Under the pieces are notes generated by a model. That model did not search any database. It saw only the letters and a list, made by a program, of their open reading frames with translations, and was not told the origin of the DNA. This document shows, in pieces, positions 17,808-26,962 of a stretch of DNA of 64,000 nt. Position numbers and translations under genes: made by a program. Location of the stretch: NCBI RefSeq assembly GCF_003031585.1, contig NZ_PWAA01000011.1, positions 1-64,000 of the forward strand, written 5' to 3'. Source of the stretch: Thalassobius sp. I31.1. Lineage in GTDB: Bacteria; Pseudomonadota; Alphaproteobacteria; Rhodobacterales; Rhodobacteraceae. Numbering within the stretch: the stretch's first letter is position 1; every line of letters starts with the position of its first letter.

Positions 17808-18641
17808 TCAGCCGCTCATCACATCGGGCAAGGTCAGTTTTGCCACCTGTTCAGCAATCGGATCGCTGGCCAGCGGGTGGTGTTCAAACTCTTCCGTAAA
17901 TGCGGCCGGATCGTCCAGAGGTTCCCAGGTGCCATTGCGGTACACCTCAAGTGCGGGGAACCTGGCTTTGTAATCCATCTTCGGGCTGCCCGGCACCCAA
18001 TAGCCCAGATACACATAGGGCAGGCCGGCTGTGCGTGCGATTTCGATGTGATCAAGGATCAGCCATGTGCCGGGGCTGAATTTTTCACGGTCCGGATCAA
18101 AGAAAGAATAGACCATCGACAACCCATCCTCCAGCACATCCGTCAGACAGACCGCCTTCAGCAGGTCTTCGGTGCCCTCAGGATCAGGTGTGGTATATTC
18201 AATGACGCGTGACCGGATCGGGGTTTCTTCAATCATCGCGGCGAATTCAAAAATATCCATATCCGCCATGCCACCATCGGCGTGACGGGTTTCCAGATAC
18301 AGGCGGAACAGATCAAACTGTTCTTCTGTGGCCCAGGGGGCAGTCGCGCGGCGCGTCAGATCCGCATTGCGTTTCAGCACACGTTTCTGACTGCGGGTGG
18401 GTTTGAAATCATCGACCCGGATGCGCGCCGACATACAGGCATTACATTCCGCACAGGACGGCCGGTACAGCACGTTCTGGGATCGACGGAACCCCTGCCG
18501 TGACAGCGTGTCATTTAGCTGCATCGCACTTTCACCCTGCAGGGCAGTGAACAATTTACGTTCCACCCGCCCATCCAGATATGGACAGGGCTGCGGTGCG
18601 GTGACGTAAAACTGTGGCGCGATTGGCAGGGAATGGCGCAT
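17808..18641 (-). CDS. bpt: Aspartate/glutamate leucyltransferase
   Basis: The enzyme transfers leucine from Leu-tRNA to N-terminal Asp or Glu of proteins, marking them for ClpSA/ClpP degradation (bacterial N-end rule). The N-terminal ATE_N domain carries the Cys cluster [15 protein letters not shown] (near residue 60), and the ATE_C domain has the GNAT-like core ([19 protein letters not shown]). The start at 18641 ([14 protein letters not shown]) matches the usual family start; an upstream in-frame start at 18680 would add 13 residues. It is a monocistronic gene, convergent with the TRAP operon. Confidence 0.92.
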   Translation of the reverse strand: MRHSLPIAPQFYVTAPQPCPYLDGRVERKLFTALQGESAMQLNDTLSRQGFRRSQNVLYRPSCAECNACMSARIRVDDFKPTRSQKRVLKRNADLTRRATAPWATEEQFDLFRLYLETRHADGGMADMDIFEFAAMIEETPIRSRVIEYTTPDPEGTEDLLKAVCLTDVLEDGLSMVYSFFDPDREKFSPGTWLILDHIEIARTAGLPYVYLGYWVPGSPKMDYKARFPALEVYRNGTWEPLDDPAAFTEEFEHHPLASDPIAEQVAKLTLPDVMSG

Positions 18642-18817
18642 CTCTACAGGTATCTCCCCGGATGGTTCGACTGAGCACACAGGATAGCCGGTGGTTATCT
18701 TCTATGTAGCAATTGAACAGAGCTTAACAAGAGCCCATTGAAACGCCAAGCATTTTGCCACGGCAGGGTTAAGAGGCCTCAGTTTGATCCGTGTTTTATA
18801 TAAATCATCCTGACGCG

Positions 18818-18842
18818 AAAAAACCCGCAAGGCTGCGGGTTT
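18818..18842 (-). terminator. Rho-independent terminator after the DUF2852 gene
   Basis: Arms AAACCCGCA (18821-18829) and TGCGGGTTT (18834-18842) form the stem. On the minus strand a T run follows, placing it 20 bases after the DUF2852 stop. Confidence 0.85.
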
Positions 18843-18861
18843 CATCTGGGTTTCAGGCAGA

Positions 18862-19296
18862 TCAGGCTTCGATTGGTTCGTCTTTTTCCAGGTCTGCTTC
18901 TTCTTTGGCACGGCGGGCGCGATCATCCAGGAAGTCATCAAATTCCGTTTTATCGCGGGCTTCGCGCAGGCGGATCATGAAATCTTCAAACGCGCGTTGT
19001 TCGTCTTCCAGGCGGGCAATTGTATCGGCCTTGTAAGTGTCAAAAGCGGAATTGCCCGAACTGTGGAAACCGTGTCGGCGTTTATGAGGGCGGCGGGAAG
19101 AGGCGCAACTGCCTGAAAACATGCGTTTACTCCAGATCATATAAGCAAGAAGGGCAAGGCCGACGGGCCAGGCAAAGATAAAACCAAGGACCATCGCTGC
19201 GATCCAGGCCCCTTTGCCCCGGTCATCAAGCCAACCTTCCGCACGGGAGAACCAGTTGCCGGAACTCTCGGAAGGGGTGGCGGTTGCAGTATGCAT
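18862..19296 (-). CDS. DUF2852 domain-containing membrane protein
   Basis: This is a 144-residue protein of unknown function found widely in alphaproteobacteria. One membrane helix (about residues 30-54, WIAAMVLGFIFAWPVGLALL) is followed by a basic linker rich in Arg, His and Ser. A charged, probably coiled-coil C-terminal half (about 88-144) has the DUF2852 pattern FDTYKADTIARLEDEQRAFE. The C terminus is very acidic and lysine-rich. It has its own terminator, and a divergent-looking AT-rich region lies upstream. No reaction can be assigned. Confidence 0.8.
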   Translation of the reverse strand: MHTATATPSESSGNWFSRAEGWLDDRGKGAWIAAMVLGFIFAWPVGLALLAYMIWSKRMFSGSCASSRRPHKRRHGFHSSGNSAFDTYKADTIARLEDEQRAFEDFMIRLREARDKTEFDDFLDDRARRAKEEADLEKDEPIEA

Positions 19297-19410
19297 ATTT
19301 CATCTCCGTTGTGGCGTTCTGTTGAATGTAAATCATGTTTACATCTTCAAGATTGGCATGACGGCAGCAGATTTCAAGGAAAAATGTAAAAGGTTTTTAC
19401 ATTTCCTGAT

Positions 19411-19881
19411 TTATGACGTGAAATCAGTGTGTTCTGTTTTTGTGATTTCTGATAGTACCGCAGGGCTGATTGCGAAAATATGGCGTGGCGTGCCTGCAGC
19501 GGCCCAGACAACATCAAAATCAGACAGGCGTTTGTCGAAAAATGTATTGGGGGCGCTCAGGTGACCAACAGGGGACACACCACCAATCGCAAACCCCGTC
19601 ATCTTGCGCACTTCACCCGCATCTGCGCGCACCAGTTCTTCACCCGCAAGGGCGGACGCCTTCACCGGATCCACCTGATTGCCGCCTGCGGTGATAAACA
19701 GAAACAGGCCGCCACTTTCCGCACCTGCAAAAATGATGGATTTTGCGATCTGGTCTATTTCACAGCCTGCGGCCCCCGCGGCTTCTGCTGCGGTGCGTGT
19801 GCCTTCGGACATCTCTTTAATCTCAACCACAACACCGGCATCTTCCAGTGCGGCGCGCACGCGTTTTAAGCTTTTGCTCAT
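19411..19881 (-). CDS. YbaK/EbsC-family aminoacyl-tRNA deacylase
   Basis: This is a 156-residue single-domain protein of the YbaK/ProX superfamily, which clears mischarged tRNA such as Ala- or Cys-tRNA-Pro. The conserved Lys of the active site lies in CEIDQIAKSIIF (near residue 46), and the typical GFAIGGVSPVGH loop is near 97. It is a stand-alone trans-editing protein, not fused to ProRS. The exact substrate cannot be told from sequence. It is divergently placed before glnE. Confidence 0.87.
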   Translation of the reverse strand: MSKSLKRVRAALEDAGVVVEIKEMSEGTRTAAEAAGAAGCEIDQIAKSIIFAGAESGGLFLFITAGGNQVDPVKASALAGEELVRADAGEVRKMTGFAIGGVSPVGHLSAPNTFFDKRLSDFDVVWAAAGTPRHIFAISPAVLSEITKTEHTDFTS

Positions 19882-19975
19882 ATCTGCTCTCCCTCAGTTC
19901 CCCGCAAGGAAACCGATTGCCGCAGAAATGGCAAGACGGCTTGACGATCCATCCGCTTCGCGCCCATTTTCAGGC

Positions 19976-22795
19976 ATGAGTTTTGTATACCGACTGACCC
20001 GCCACCCGATTCCCTTTGACACTGATCGGGGGGGCGAGGCGCTGGCGCTTTTTCCTGACACCGACGCCGTGCTGCATCCGTTGCTTGCAGGGGCCGGGGG
20101 CTGTTCCCCGTATCTTATGGGGTTGATGCAAAGGGAAAAAACCTGGCTGGCCGATGCCCTGGCGGGGGATCCGGATGCTGCTTTGCAGGCTGAATACGCC
20201 CGCCTGCGCGAAATCCCATGGGATCAGATGGCGGATGAGTTGCGCCGGGGAAAGCGCCGGGTCGCGCTTTTGACGGCACTGGCAGATCTGGGCGGGGTCT
20301 ATTCTTTGGAACAGGTCACAGGCGCCTTAACAGAATTTTCATATCTCGCGACTGATCTTGCGATGAAAGCCGCACTTGCCCATGAAATCCGCCGGAAAAA
20401 GCTGCCGGGCATGACAGATCAGGATCTTGAAACCGGTTGCGGGATGGTTGCGCTGGCCATGGGCAAGATGGGCGCAGGGGAGCTGAACTATTCCTCTGAC
20501 ATCGACCTGATCTGCGTCTTTGACGAAGAACGCTACGCGCCGGAAGATTACCATGACGCGCGCGCGTCCCTGATCCGCGCGACCCGCAAAATGGCCGCGA
20601 CCCTGAATGACCTGACAGGGGAAGGCTATGTCTTTCGCACCGATCTGCGCCTGCGCCCTGATCCTTCTGTGACGCCGGTCTGCCTGTCGATGGAAGCGGC
20701 CGAACGCTATTACGAAAGCGAAGGCCGCACCTGGGAACGCGCCGCCCATATCAAAGCCCATCCCTGTGCCGGCGATCTTGAGGCAGGCGCACGCTATCTG
20801 AAACGCCTGACACCGTTTATCTGGCGCAAACATCTGGATTTCGCGGCGATCCAGGATGCCCATGACATGCGCCTGCGTATTCGGGATCACAAAGGTCTGG
20901 GCGGGGCGTTTTCGCTGCCGGGGCACAATATGAAGCTGGGGCGGGGTGGTATTCGCGAGATCGAATTTTTCACCCAGACCCGCCAGATTATCGCCGGTGG
21001 GCGCGATCCCGACCTGCGGTCGCGTGAAACCGTGCCGGGCCTGCGGGCGCTGGTGGCAAAAGACTGGGTGCCTGAAGCTGCTGCAGAACTTCTGATCACC
21101 CGTTACCGCGATTTCCGCGAAGTGGAACATCGCCTGCAGATGATCAATGACGCCCAGACCCACAGCCTGCCGACCTCAGACGAAGGCTTTCAGCGCCTGG
21201 CCTGTTTCATGGGCGAAAGCGATGTTGAGGCCTTTAAATCCCGTCTGAGCGCTGATCTGCAAGAGGTGCATGACCTGACCGAAAGCTTCTTTGCACCGGA
21301 TGGTGTCAAGGCGAACAGCGGGCCGGAACTGTCAGAAACTGAAGAAGAAATCCTGTCCCGCTGGCCTGGATATCCCGCGCTGCGTACCTCGCGTGCGCAG
21401 GAAATTTTTGCCCGCGTGCGCCCGGAAATCCTGTCACGGATGCAAAAGGCCGCTGATCCCGCCGAGGCCCTGACACAGTTTGACGGTTTCCTTGCGGGCC
21501 TGCCGGCAGGGGTGCAGCTGTTTTCACTGTTCGAAGCCAACCCGCAGCTGATTGATCTGCTGGTCGACATCTGTGCAACCGCGCCCGCACTGGCGAAATA
21601 TCTGTCGAAGAACGCCAAGGTTCTGGATGCGGTGATTGGCGGATCCTTCTTTAAATCCTGGCCCGGTGCAGAGGTAATGTTCACTGATCTGTCAACGGCA
21701 CTTGCGGAACAGGATGATTACGAGGCACAGCTAGATCTTGCCCGTCGTCTGATGCAGGAATGGCATTTCCGCATTGGGGTTCATCACCTGCGCGGGCTGA
21801 TTTCTGCGTCAGAAGCCGGGCGCGAATACGCCGATCTGGCCGAAGCGCTTGTACGGGCGCTCTGGCCGTTGGTGGTGGCGGAATTCACCCGCAAACATGG
21901 CACGCCCCCTGGCGCGGAACAGGGTGGCGGGGCCACTGTCTTGGCCATGGGATCGCTTGGCGCACAGGCGTTGAATGCCCGCTCTGATCTGGATTTGCTG
22001 GTGATCTATGATGCAAAAGATGTCGAGGAAAGCACGGGCAATGCCCAGGGCAAACGCGCCCTTGCAACCCGCCCGTATTATGCCCGCCTGACCCAGGCCT
22101 TCATCACAGCCCTGACCGCGCCCATGGCAGAAGGGCGGCTGTATGAGGTCGATATGCGCCTGCGTCCTTCCGGGCGTTCTGGTCCTGTGGCAACCTCGAT
22201 TGACGCCTTTGAAAGCTATCAGCGGGACGAGGCCTGGACCTGGGAACATATGGCCCTGACCCGTGCCCGTGTGATTGCGGGCAATGAGGAACTGGGGGCA
22301 CGGCTGGAAGGCTTCCGCGGTGACCTGATCAGAAATCACGCAACGGATTCCCAGATCCTTCAGGATGTGGCCGACATGCGCCAGCGTCTGGCCGATGCCT
22401 TCCCACCCGGGCGCGGCTGGAACCTGAAACGCGGGCCGGGGGCTTTGCAGGATATTGAACTGCTGGCGCAGCTTCTGGCGCTTGCCGGGCAATCCGATGC
22501 GCGTGACACCGAAAGTCAGATTCGCGCCGGGCAGGTTCTGTTGCAGGACAGCGAAGTTGACGATCTTATCAAGGCCCGCAGCCTCAACTGGGATCTGCGC
22601 ATGGCGGAACGTCTGCTGACGCCGGGCGCACTGGATGAAGACGAAATTGGCGAAGGCGGACGCAATTTCCTTGTAAATGCCTGCAAATCTGTCGGAATTG
22701 ACGCGCTGAAGTCGCAGATGGAAACGCATAAATCCCGTGTCGCGGCGATTTTCGACCGCGTGCTGACAGGAACCGGGCAATTGCCCCAGAAATAA
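19976..22795 (+). CDS. glnE: Bifunctional glutamine synthetase adenylyltransferase/deadenylase
   Basis: GlnE adds and removes AMP on glutamine synthetase in response to PII, coupling ammonia assimilation to nitrogen status. Two nucleotidyltransferase domains are visible. The N-terminal deadenylase domain has the motif GAGELNYSSDIDLICVFD (about residue 165). The C-terminal adenylyltransferase domain has GSLGAQALNARSDLDLLVIYD (about 660). Both keep the DxD pair. The start at 19976 (MSFVYRLTRHP) matches the family; an in-frame ATG at 19928 is possible. Length is 939 residues, normal for alphaproteobacteria. A small conserved gene follows after 11 bases. Confidence 0.93.
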   Translation: MSFVYRLTRHPIPFDTDRGGEALALFPDTDAVLHPLLAGAGGCSPYLMGLMQREKTWLADALAGDPDAALQAEYARLREIPWDQMADELRRGKRRVALLTALADLGGVYSLEQVTGALTEFSYLATDLAMKAALAHEIRRKKLPGMTDQDLETGCGMVALAMGKMGAGELNYSSDIDLICVFDEERYAPEDYHDARASLIRATRKMAATLNDLTGEGYVFRTDLRLRPDPSVTPVCLSMEAAERYYESEGRTWERAAHIKAHPCAGDLEAGARYLKRLTPFIWRKHLDFAAIQDAHDMRLRIRDHKGLGGAFSLPGHNMKLGRGGIREIEFFTQTRQIIAGGRDPDLRSRETVPGLRALVAKDWVPEAAAELLITRYRDFREVEHRLQMINDAQTHSLPTSDEGFQRLACFMGESDVEAFKSRLSADLQEVHDLTESFFAPDGVKANSGPELSETEEEILSRWPGYPALRTSRAQEIFARVRPEILSRMQKAADPAEALTQFDGFLAGLPAGVQLFSLFEANPQLIDLLVDICATAPALAKYLSKNAKVLDAVIGGSFFKSWPGAEVMFTDLSTALAEQDDYEAQLDLARRLMQEWHFRIGVHHLRGLISASEAGREYADLAEALVRALWPLVVAEFTRKHGTPPGAEQGGGATVLAMGSLGAQALNARSDLDLLVIYDAKDVEESTGNAQGKRALATRPYYARLTQAFITALTAPMAEGRLYEVDMRLRPSGRSGPVATSIDAFESYQRDEAWTWEHMALTRARVIAGNEELGARLEGFRGDLIRNHATDSQILQDVADMRQRLADAFPPGRGWNLKRGPGALQDIELLAQLLALAGQSDARDTESQIRAGQVLLQDSEVDDLIKARSLNWDLRMAERLLTPGALDEDEIGEGGRNFLVNACKSVGIDALKSQMETHKSRVAAIFDRVLTGTGQLPQK

Positions 22796-22806
22796 AGGAC
22801 CGGCAG

Positions 22807-23094
22807 ATGCAGGATCTCTCCGTGCTCGACCCCAAAGGTCTATTCAAAGATGTCTACATTATAGAAGGCATCACTGCGGGCGAATGCCGGTCTGTCTTTC
22901 TTGACTGGGCAATCTCGCGCAAAGATGACCTGGATGAGAAATCTGCGCTTCAGGCTCTGCATGACATCTATGCCCTGGCAGAACCCGATCACCCGATGTC
23001 AGAGGTTCTGCGCGCCGCCCTTTCGGCCGGTCAGAAAAAGCCCCGGCGGCGTGGTGGGGCCATGGCCCGTGTACGCCCGCCGCTGGAAGAATAA
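22807..23094 (+). CDS. Small conserved hypothetical protein
   Basis: This is a 95-residue soluble protein with a good ribosome binding site (AAAGGA) 11 bases after glnE, so it is probably co-transcribed with it. The N-terminal part is acidic and helical (GITAGECRSVFLDWAI), and the C terminus is very basic (KKPRRRGGAMARVR). I do not recognise a named family. It looks genuine because codon use matches the neighbours and the spacing is operon-like. Confidence 0.7.
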   Translation: MQDLSVLDPKGLFKDVYIIEGITAGECRSVFLDWAISRKDDLDEKSALQALHDIYALAEPDHPMSEVLRAALSAGQKKPRRRGGAMARVRPPLEE

Positions 23095-23137
23095 AACAAG
23101 GCTTTCCGCGCCGGTTCGGATCAAGTAAGAGGGGCCT

Positions 23138-24349
23138 ATGACTGATATTTCCTCCTCCGAGTCCCGCCCCGTTCTGCGCATGAAACCCAAGATGGACACG
23201 CGCCGCATCCGCTTTGGCGCGCCCTGGGTCTGGGCCAATGAACTTGTGCTTGACCGCCGCAGTAAAAAGCTTGCGCCGGGCACAATTGCCACGCTTGAAG
23301 ACAATGACCGCAACCCGCTTGGCACTGTGGCCGTGAACACAAGTTCCAAGATCGTCGCCCGTATGCTGGATCGTGATCCGGATGTGGCGATTGATGCGAA
23401 ATGGTTTGGCAATCGCGTGCAACGTGCTGTTAAGATGCGCGAAAACATGTATGACGCGCCTTTCTATCGCCTGATCCACGCCGAAGCAGATGGCTTCCCT
23501 GGCGTGATCGCAGACCGCTTTGGTGACACGATTGTTGTCCAGCCAAACGCCGCCTGGGCTGAGATGCATTTTGATCTTCTGAAAGATGCCCTTGCCGGTA
23601 TCGACGGCGTCAAAAACATCGTGAAAAACGCCGCAGGCCGCGCACGTGCAACCGAAGGTCTGGATGATGTGTCCGGCGTTGTGCTGGGCGAAGTCACCGG
23701 CCTGATCCCGGTTGAAATGAACGGCGCTACCTATATGGCTGATTTGCTGGGCGGTCAGAAAACCGGCTTGTTCTTTGACCAACGCGAAAGCCATGCCTTT
23801 GGCGCGCGCATGTCAAAAGGCGCAACCGTTCTTGACGTGTTTTCCCATGTTGGCGGCTTTGGCCTTGCGGCGCTTGCGAGTGGCGCGAAATCTGCTGTCT
23901 GTGTTGATGGATCCGCGCCTGCGCTGGAACTGGCGCAAAAGGGTGCCGAAGCGATGGGCGCGTCTGATCGCCTTGAGATCCGCAAGGGCGATGCCTTTGA
24001 TGTGATGGAAGATATGGTTGCGAATGGCGTGAAATTTGACGTGGTCATCTGTGACCCGCCAGCTTTCGCACCATCCAAACCCGCCCTTGAAAAAGGCCTG
24101 CGTGCTTATGAACGTGTGGCACGTCTGGCCGCGCAACTGGTGGCCCCGGGCGGTTATCTGGGCCTGTGTTCCTGTTCCCACGCGGCCGATGCGTCACGTT
24201 TCCGCGAAGCCTGTGACCGCGGTGTTGGCAAGGCTGGCCGTTCAGCGCAACTGCTGCACACCGGATCTGCCGGGCCGGATCACCCACAGCATCCGTCGCT
24301 GGCGGAAAGCGGCTATCTGAAAGCGATGTTCTGGCGTCTGGACGGCTGA
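23138..24349 (+). CDS. Class I rRNA methyltransferase, RlmI-like
   Basis: The product is predicted to methylate cytosine-5 of 23S rRNA, using S-adenosylmethionine. An N-terminal PUA-like domain (about residues 15-90) precedes an EEHEE-like linker and a Rossmann methyltransferase domain (about 190-403). Motif I is VLDVFSHVGGFGLAAL, and the catalytic-site motif IV reads DPPAFAPSK, followed by LGLCSCSH with a Cys. Length is 403 residues, typical for RlmI/YccW. The stop codon overlaps the ATG of the downstream PIN gene (TGATG), so the two are translationally coupled. Confidence 0.87.
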   Translation: MTDISSSESRPVLRMKPKMDTRRIRFGAPWVWANELVLDRRSKKLAPGTIATLEDNDRNPLGTVAVNTSSKIVARMLDRDPDVAIDAKWFGNRVQRAVKMRENMYDAPFYRLIHAEADGFPGVIADRFGDTIVVQPNAAWAEMHFDLLKDALAGIDGVKNIVKNAAGRARATEGLDDVSGVVLGEVTGLIPVEMNGATYMADLLGGQKTGLFFDQRESHAFGARMSKGATVLDVFSHVGGFGLAALASGAKSAVCVDGSAPALELAQKGAEAMGASDRLEIRKGDAFDVMEDMVANGVKFDVVICDPPAFAPSKPALEKGLRAYERVARLAAQLVAPGGYLGLCSCSHAADASRFREACDRGVGKAGRSAQLLHTGSAGPDHPQHPSLAESGYLKAMFWRLDG

Positions 24350-24897
24350 TGCGCGCGCTGCTGGATGCCTGCGTGCTGTATCCGACGGTGATGCGCGAAG
24401 TGCTGATTGGCGCGGCGGAACAGGGGTTGTATGAACCCATCTGGTCCGCCCGCATCCTGGAAGAATGGGCGCGGGCGGCAGCACGTGTTGCGCCTTTAAG
24501 CGAACCCATCGCACGCGGCGAAATCGCCTTGCTGTCCTCATATTGGCCCCGCGCATCTGTGCGCGTGGATCAGGGACGTATGGCGCGATACTGGCTGCCG
24601 GATGAAAACGATATTCATGTTCTGGCGGCAGCATCAGAAGCCTCAGCAGATCTGATTATCACCATGAATGCAAAGGATTTCCCCCAACGCATTCTTGCTG
24701 AAGAAGGCCTGTCCCGCCAGGATCCGGACGGGTTTGTTGTCGGCCTGTTTCATGCAAACCCCGGTGTGATGCAAGAGATCGCGGATCGCGTGCATGCAAA
24801 GGCGGAAGAGCTGTCAGATCAGCCCTGGGACAAACGCAAACTGTTCAAAAAAGCCCGCTTGCCCCGGTTTGGCAAAGCTGTGTCCAATCAGGCCTGA
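24349..24897 (+). CDS. PIN-domain protein
   Basis: This is a 182-residue protein with a PIN-like nuclease fold. The first acidic residue is in MRALLDACVLYPTVMREVL, the second acidic cluster is near SARILEEWAR, and the third is in PDENDIHVLAAASEASADLIIT followed by NAKDFP, as in PIN toxins such as VapC. However, it is longer than VapC (about 130 residues), and no antitoxin gene lies beside it. It is translationally coupled to the RlmI-like methyltransferase gene, so an RNA-processing role in ribosome maintenance is an alternative. It overlaps the convergent protease gene by ten bases at the 3' end. Confidence 0.75.
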   Translation: MRALLDACVLYPTVMREVLIGAAEQGLYEPIWSARILEEWARAAARVAPLSEPIARGEIALLSSYWPRASVRVDQGRMARYWLPDENDIHVLAAASEASADLIITMNAKDFPQRILAEEGLSRQDPDGFVVGLFHANPGVMQEIADRVHAKAEELSDQPWDKRKLFKKARLPRFGKAVSNQA

Positions 24898-25583
24898 TCA
24901 ACCCGGGACCAACGTGCCTCCAGCTTTTCAAGTGCTTTGATGCGCTGATCGGTTTTCGGGTGGCTCAGAAACCAGGCAGGCATGGCGCCGGCGTTGGATT
25001 TGGTCAGGGCTTCCAGTTTGGAAAACAGGGATTTCTGATGCGCAACACCAATGCCGGATTTATGCAGCAGCGCCGCAGCCCAGGCGTCGGCCTCATATTC
25101 ATCATCTCGTGACAGGCGCGCCAGCAGCAGGTTCATCACCATTCCTGCAATCCAGGGGCCAATCACCGGAATGATCCGGCTGAACACCATCGCCAAAGCC
25201 GTGCGCATCGCGTTTTGTCCCGAAAAATCAATGCTGCGACGGCGCGCATGGCCCAGGGCGACATGGCCCAGCTCATGGGCAATCACACTGGCCATTTCTT
25301 CGCCGGTGACCTGGCCTTCTTTAAACTTGCGATAAAACCCGCGCGTGATGAAAATCCGCCCATCGGGTGCTGCCAACCCGTTCACCGGATCAATTTCATA
25401 GATGAACACCGGAATGCGCGGCAGATCCAGCGACCGGGCCATTTTACGCGTCCAGCTCTCCAATTCAGGGTCTGCCAGTTCGGTAGAGTTTTCATCCAGC
25501 ATCCGATGCGTACGCCAGACCGAAAACCGGTACATGACAATACCCACAAGCAGGGCGAGAAGGATGGGGGCGAAACGGATCAT
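24888..25583 (-). CDS. M48-family zinc metalloprotease
   Basis: This is a 231-residue membrane protease of the HtpX/Oma1/BepA superfamily. An N-terminal membrane helix (LLALLVGIVMYRF) is followed by the zinc-binding motif HELGH (residues 103-107) and the third ligand region (EYEADAWAA). A hydrophobic segment between them (MVFSRIIPVIGPWIAGMVMN) may insert into the membrane. It probably takes part in envelope protein quality control (inference). It is the last gene of the minus-strand operon that begins with the MoxR ATPase. Confidence 0.87.
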   Translation of the reverse strand: MIRFAPILLALLVGIVMYRFSVWRTHRMLDENSTELADPELESWTRKMARSLDLPRIPVFIYEIDPVNGLAAPDGRIFITRGFYRKFKEGQVTGEEMASVIAHELGHVALGHARRRSIDFSGQNAMRTALAMVFSRIIPVIGPWIAGMVMNLLLARLSRDDEYEADAWAAALLHKSGIGVAHQKSLFSKLEALTKSNAGAMPAWFLSHPKTDQRIKALEKLEARWSRVDQA

Positions 25584-25606
25584 AGGTTATATATGGGGGC
25601 AGGGCG

Positions 25607-26791
25607 TCAACGCGACAACTCTTTCATCCCGCGTTCAATGCCTTTCAGGGTCATGGGGACCATGCGGTCTTCAAAAATCTCCTGAATCATGCGGATGGAT
25701 TGGGTGTAACGCCAATGCGTCTCTGGGATCGGGTTGATCCACATATGTGACGGCCATTGTTCCCGCGCGCGTTCCAGCCAGACCTGACCGGGTTCGTCAT
25801 TCCAGTGTTCATTCGCACCGCCTCGATAGGCGACTTCATAGGGCGACATCGACGCATCGCCCACGAAAATACATTTATAATCAGACCCATAGGTGCGCAG
25901 AATGTCATGTGTCGGCATCTGTTCATTCCAGCGTCGGGCATTGTCACGCCAGACACCCTCATACAGGCAATTGTGGAAGTAGAAATATTCCAGATGTTTG
26001 AATTCATTGCGCGCGGCGGAAAACAGTTCTTCCACCACTTTGATGTAAGGGTCCATTGATCCGCCCACATCAAAGAACATCAGAACTTTCACCGCATTGC
26101 GTCGCTCGGGCCGGGTTTTCACATCCAGATAGCCATTTTCAGCGGTGGCCCGGATGGTGCCATCCAGGTCCAGCTCATCCGCCGCCCCGTCACGCGCCCA
26201 TTTGCGCAGGCGTTTCATGGCAACTTTGATGTTGCGGGTGCCCAGTTCCACACTGTCATCCAGGTTCTTAAACTCGCGCTTATCCCAGACCTTGACCGCG
26301 CGCTGATGACGGCTTTCTTTTTGGCCAATGCGCACGCCTTCGGGATTATAACCATAGGCGCCAAAGGGCGATGTGCCCGCTGTGCCAATCCATTTATTGC
26401 CGCCCTGATGGCGTCCTTCCTGTTCTTTCAGGCGCTCTTTCAGGGTTTCCATCAGCTTATCAAAACCACCCAGGGCTTCGATTTCGGCTTTTTCTTCGGC
26501 GCTCAGGTGTTTTTCAGCCAGCTTTTCCAGCCAGTCACCGGGGATATCCACCGCATCCATCACCTGATCCAGGCTGATGTTTTCAATCCCGGAAAAACTG
26601 GCAGAAAACGCCCGGTCAAACCGGTCAAGATGGCGTTCGTCTTTCACCATCACGGTGCGGGCGAGGTAATAAAACCCTTCGGGATCATAGATCGTCAGCC
26701 CGGCTTTCATGCCTTCCAGAAAGCTCAGATATTCCCGCAGGGACACAGGAACACCGTTTTCACGCAGCTTTTCAAAGAAGGGCAGAAACAT
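25607..26791 (-). CDS. VWA-domain protein, CoxE-like
   Basis: The 394-residue protein pairs with the MoxR ATPase encoded upstream in the same operon. It starts with a helical CoxE-type region, followed by a von Willebrand A fold. The metal-ion-dependent adhesion site reads FFDVGGSMDP instead of the textbook DxSxS, so the first Ser is replaced by Gly. The later DASMSPYE element may complete the site. MoxR-VWA pairs act in metal insertion, protein maturation or envelope stress; which of these applies is unknown. The ATG at 26791 touches the preceding gene's stop, suggesting coupling. Confidence 0.82.
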   Translation of the reverse strand: MFLPFFEKLRENGVPVSLREYLSFLEGMKAGLTIYDPEGFYYLARTVMVKDERHLDRFDRAFSASFSGIENISLDQVMDAVDIPGDWLEKLAEKHLSAEEKAEIEALGGFDKLMETLKERLKEQEGRHQGGNKWIGTAGTSPFGAYGYNPEGVRIGQKESRHQRAVKVWDKREFKNLDDSVELGTRNIKVAMKRLRKWARDGAADELDLDGTIRATAENGYLDVKTRPERRNAVKVLMFFDVGGSMDPYIKVVEELFSAARNEFKHLEYFYFHNCLYEGVWRDNARRWNEQMPTHDILRTYGSDYKCIFVGDASMSPYEVAYRGGANEHWNDEPGQVWLERAREQWPSHMWINPIPETHWRYTQSIRMIQEIFEDRMVPMTLKGIERGMKELSR

Positions 26792-26962
26792 TTACAGGAT
26801 CCCGGAACGATCAACGCCAATGGTAATCAGCAGGCCCAGGATCATGCCCAGAATGCAAAACAGCCCGGTCAGCCAAAGCTTGTCAATCCGCGCGCCATTC
26901 ATGCGGTTCGCACGACGCAGGCCCAGAAAGGCACCAATCAGGCCAAAGAAAATGATGAACAT
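26792..26962 (-). CDS. Small two-helix membrane protein (56 residues)
   Basis: This short gene sits between the DUF2927 and VWA genes. Its ATG overlaps the stop of the upstream gene (TGATG) and its stop touches the VWA start. It encodes two hydrophobic helices (MFIIFFGLIGAFLGL and LTGLFCILGMILGLLITIGV) joined by a short basic loop (RRANRMNGARIDK), a hairpin membrane protein. The tight coupling on both sides argues that it is real. I do not recognise a named family. Confidence 0.78.
   Translation of the reverse strand: MFIIFFGLIGAFLGLRRANRMNGARIDKLWLTGLFCILGMILGLLITIGVDRSGIL

Noticed and set aside
24349-24897. VapC toxin of a toxin-antitoxin pair
   Set aside because: No antitoxin gene flanks it, the protein is longer than VapC, and it is coupled to an rRNA methyltransferase gene.
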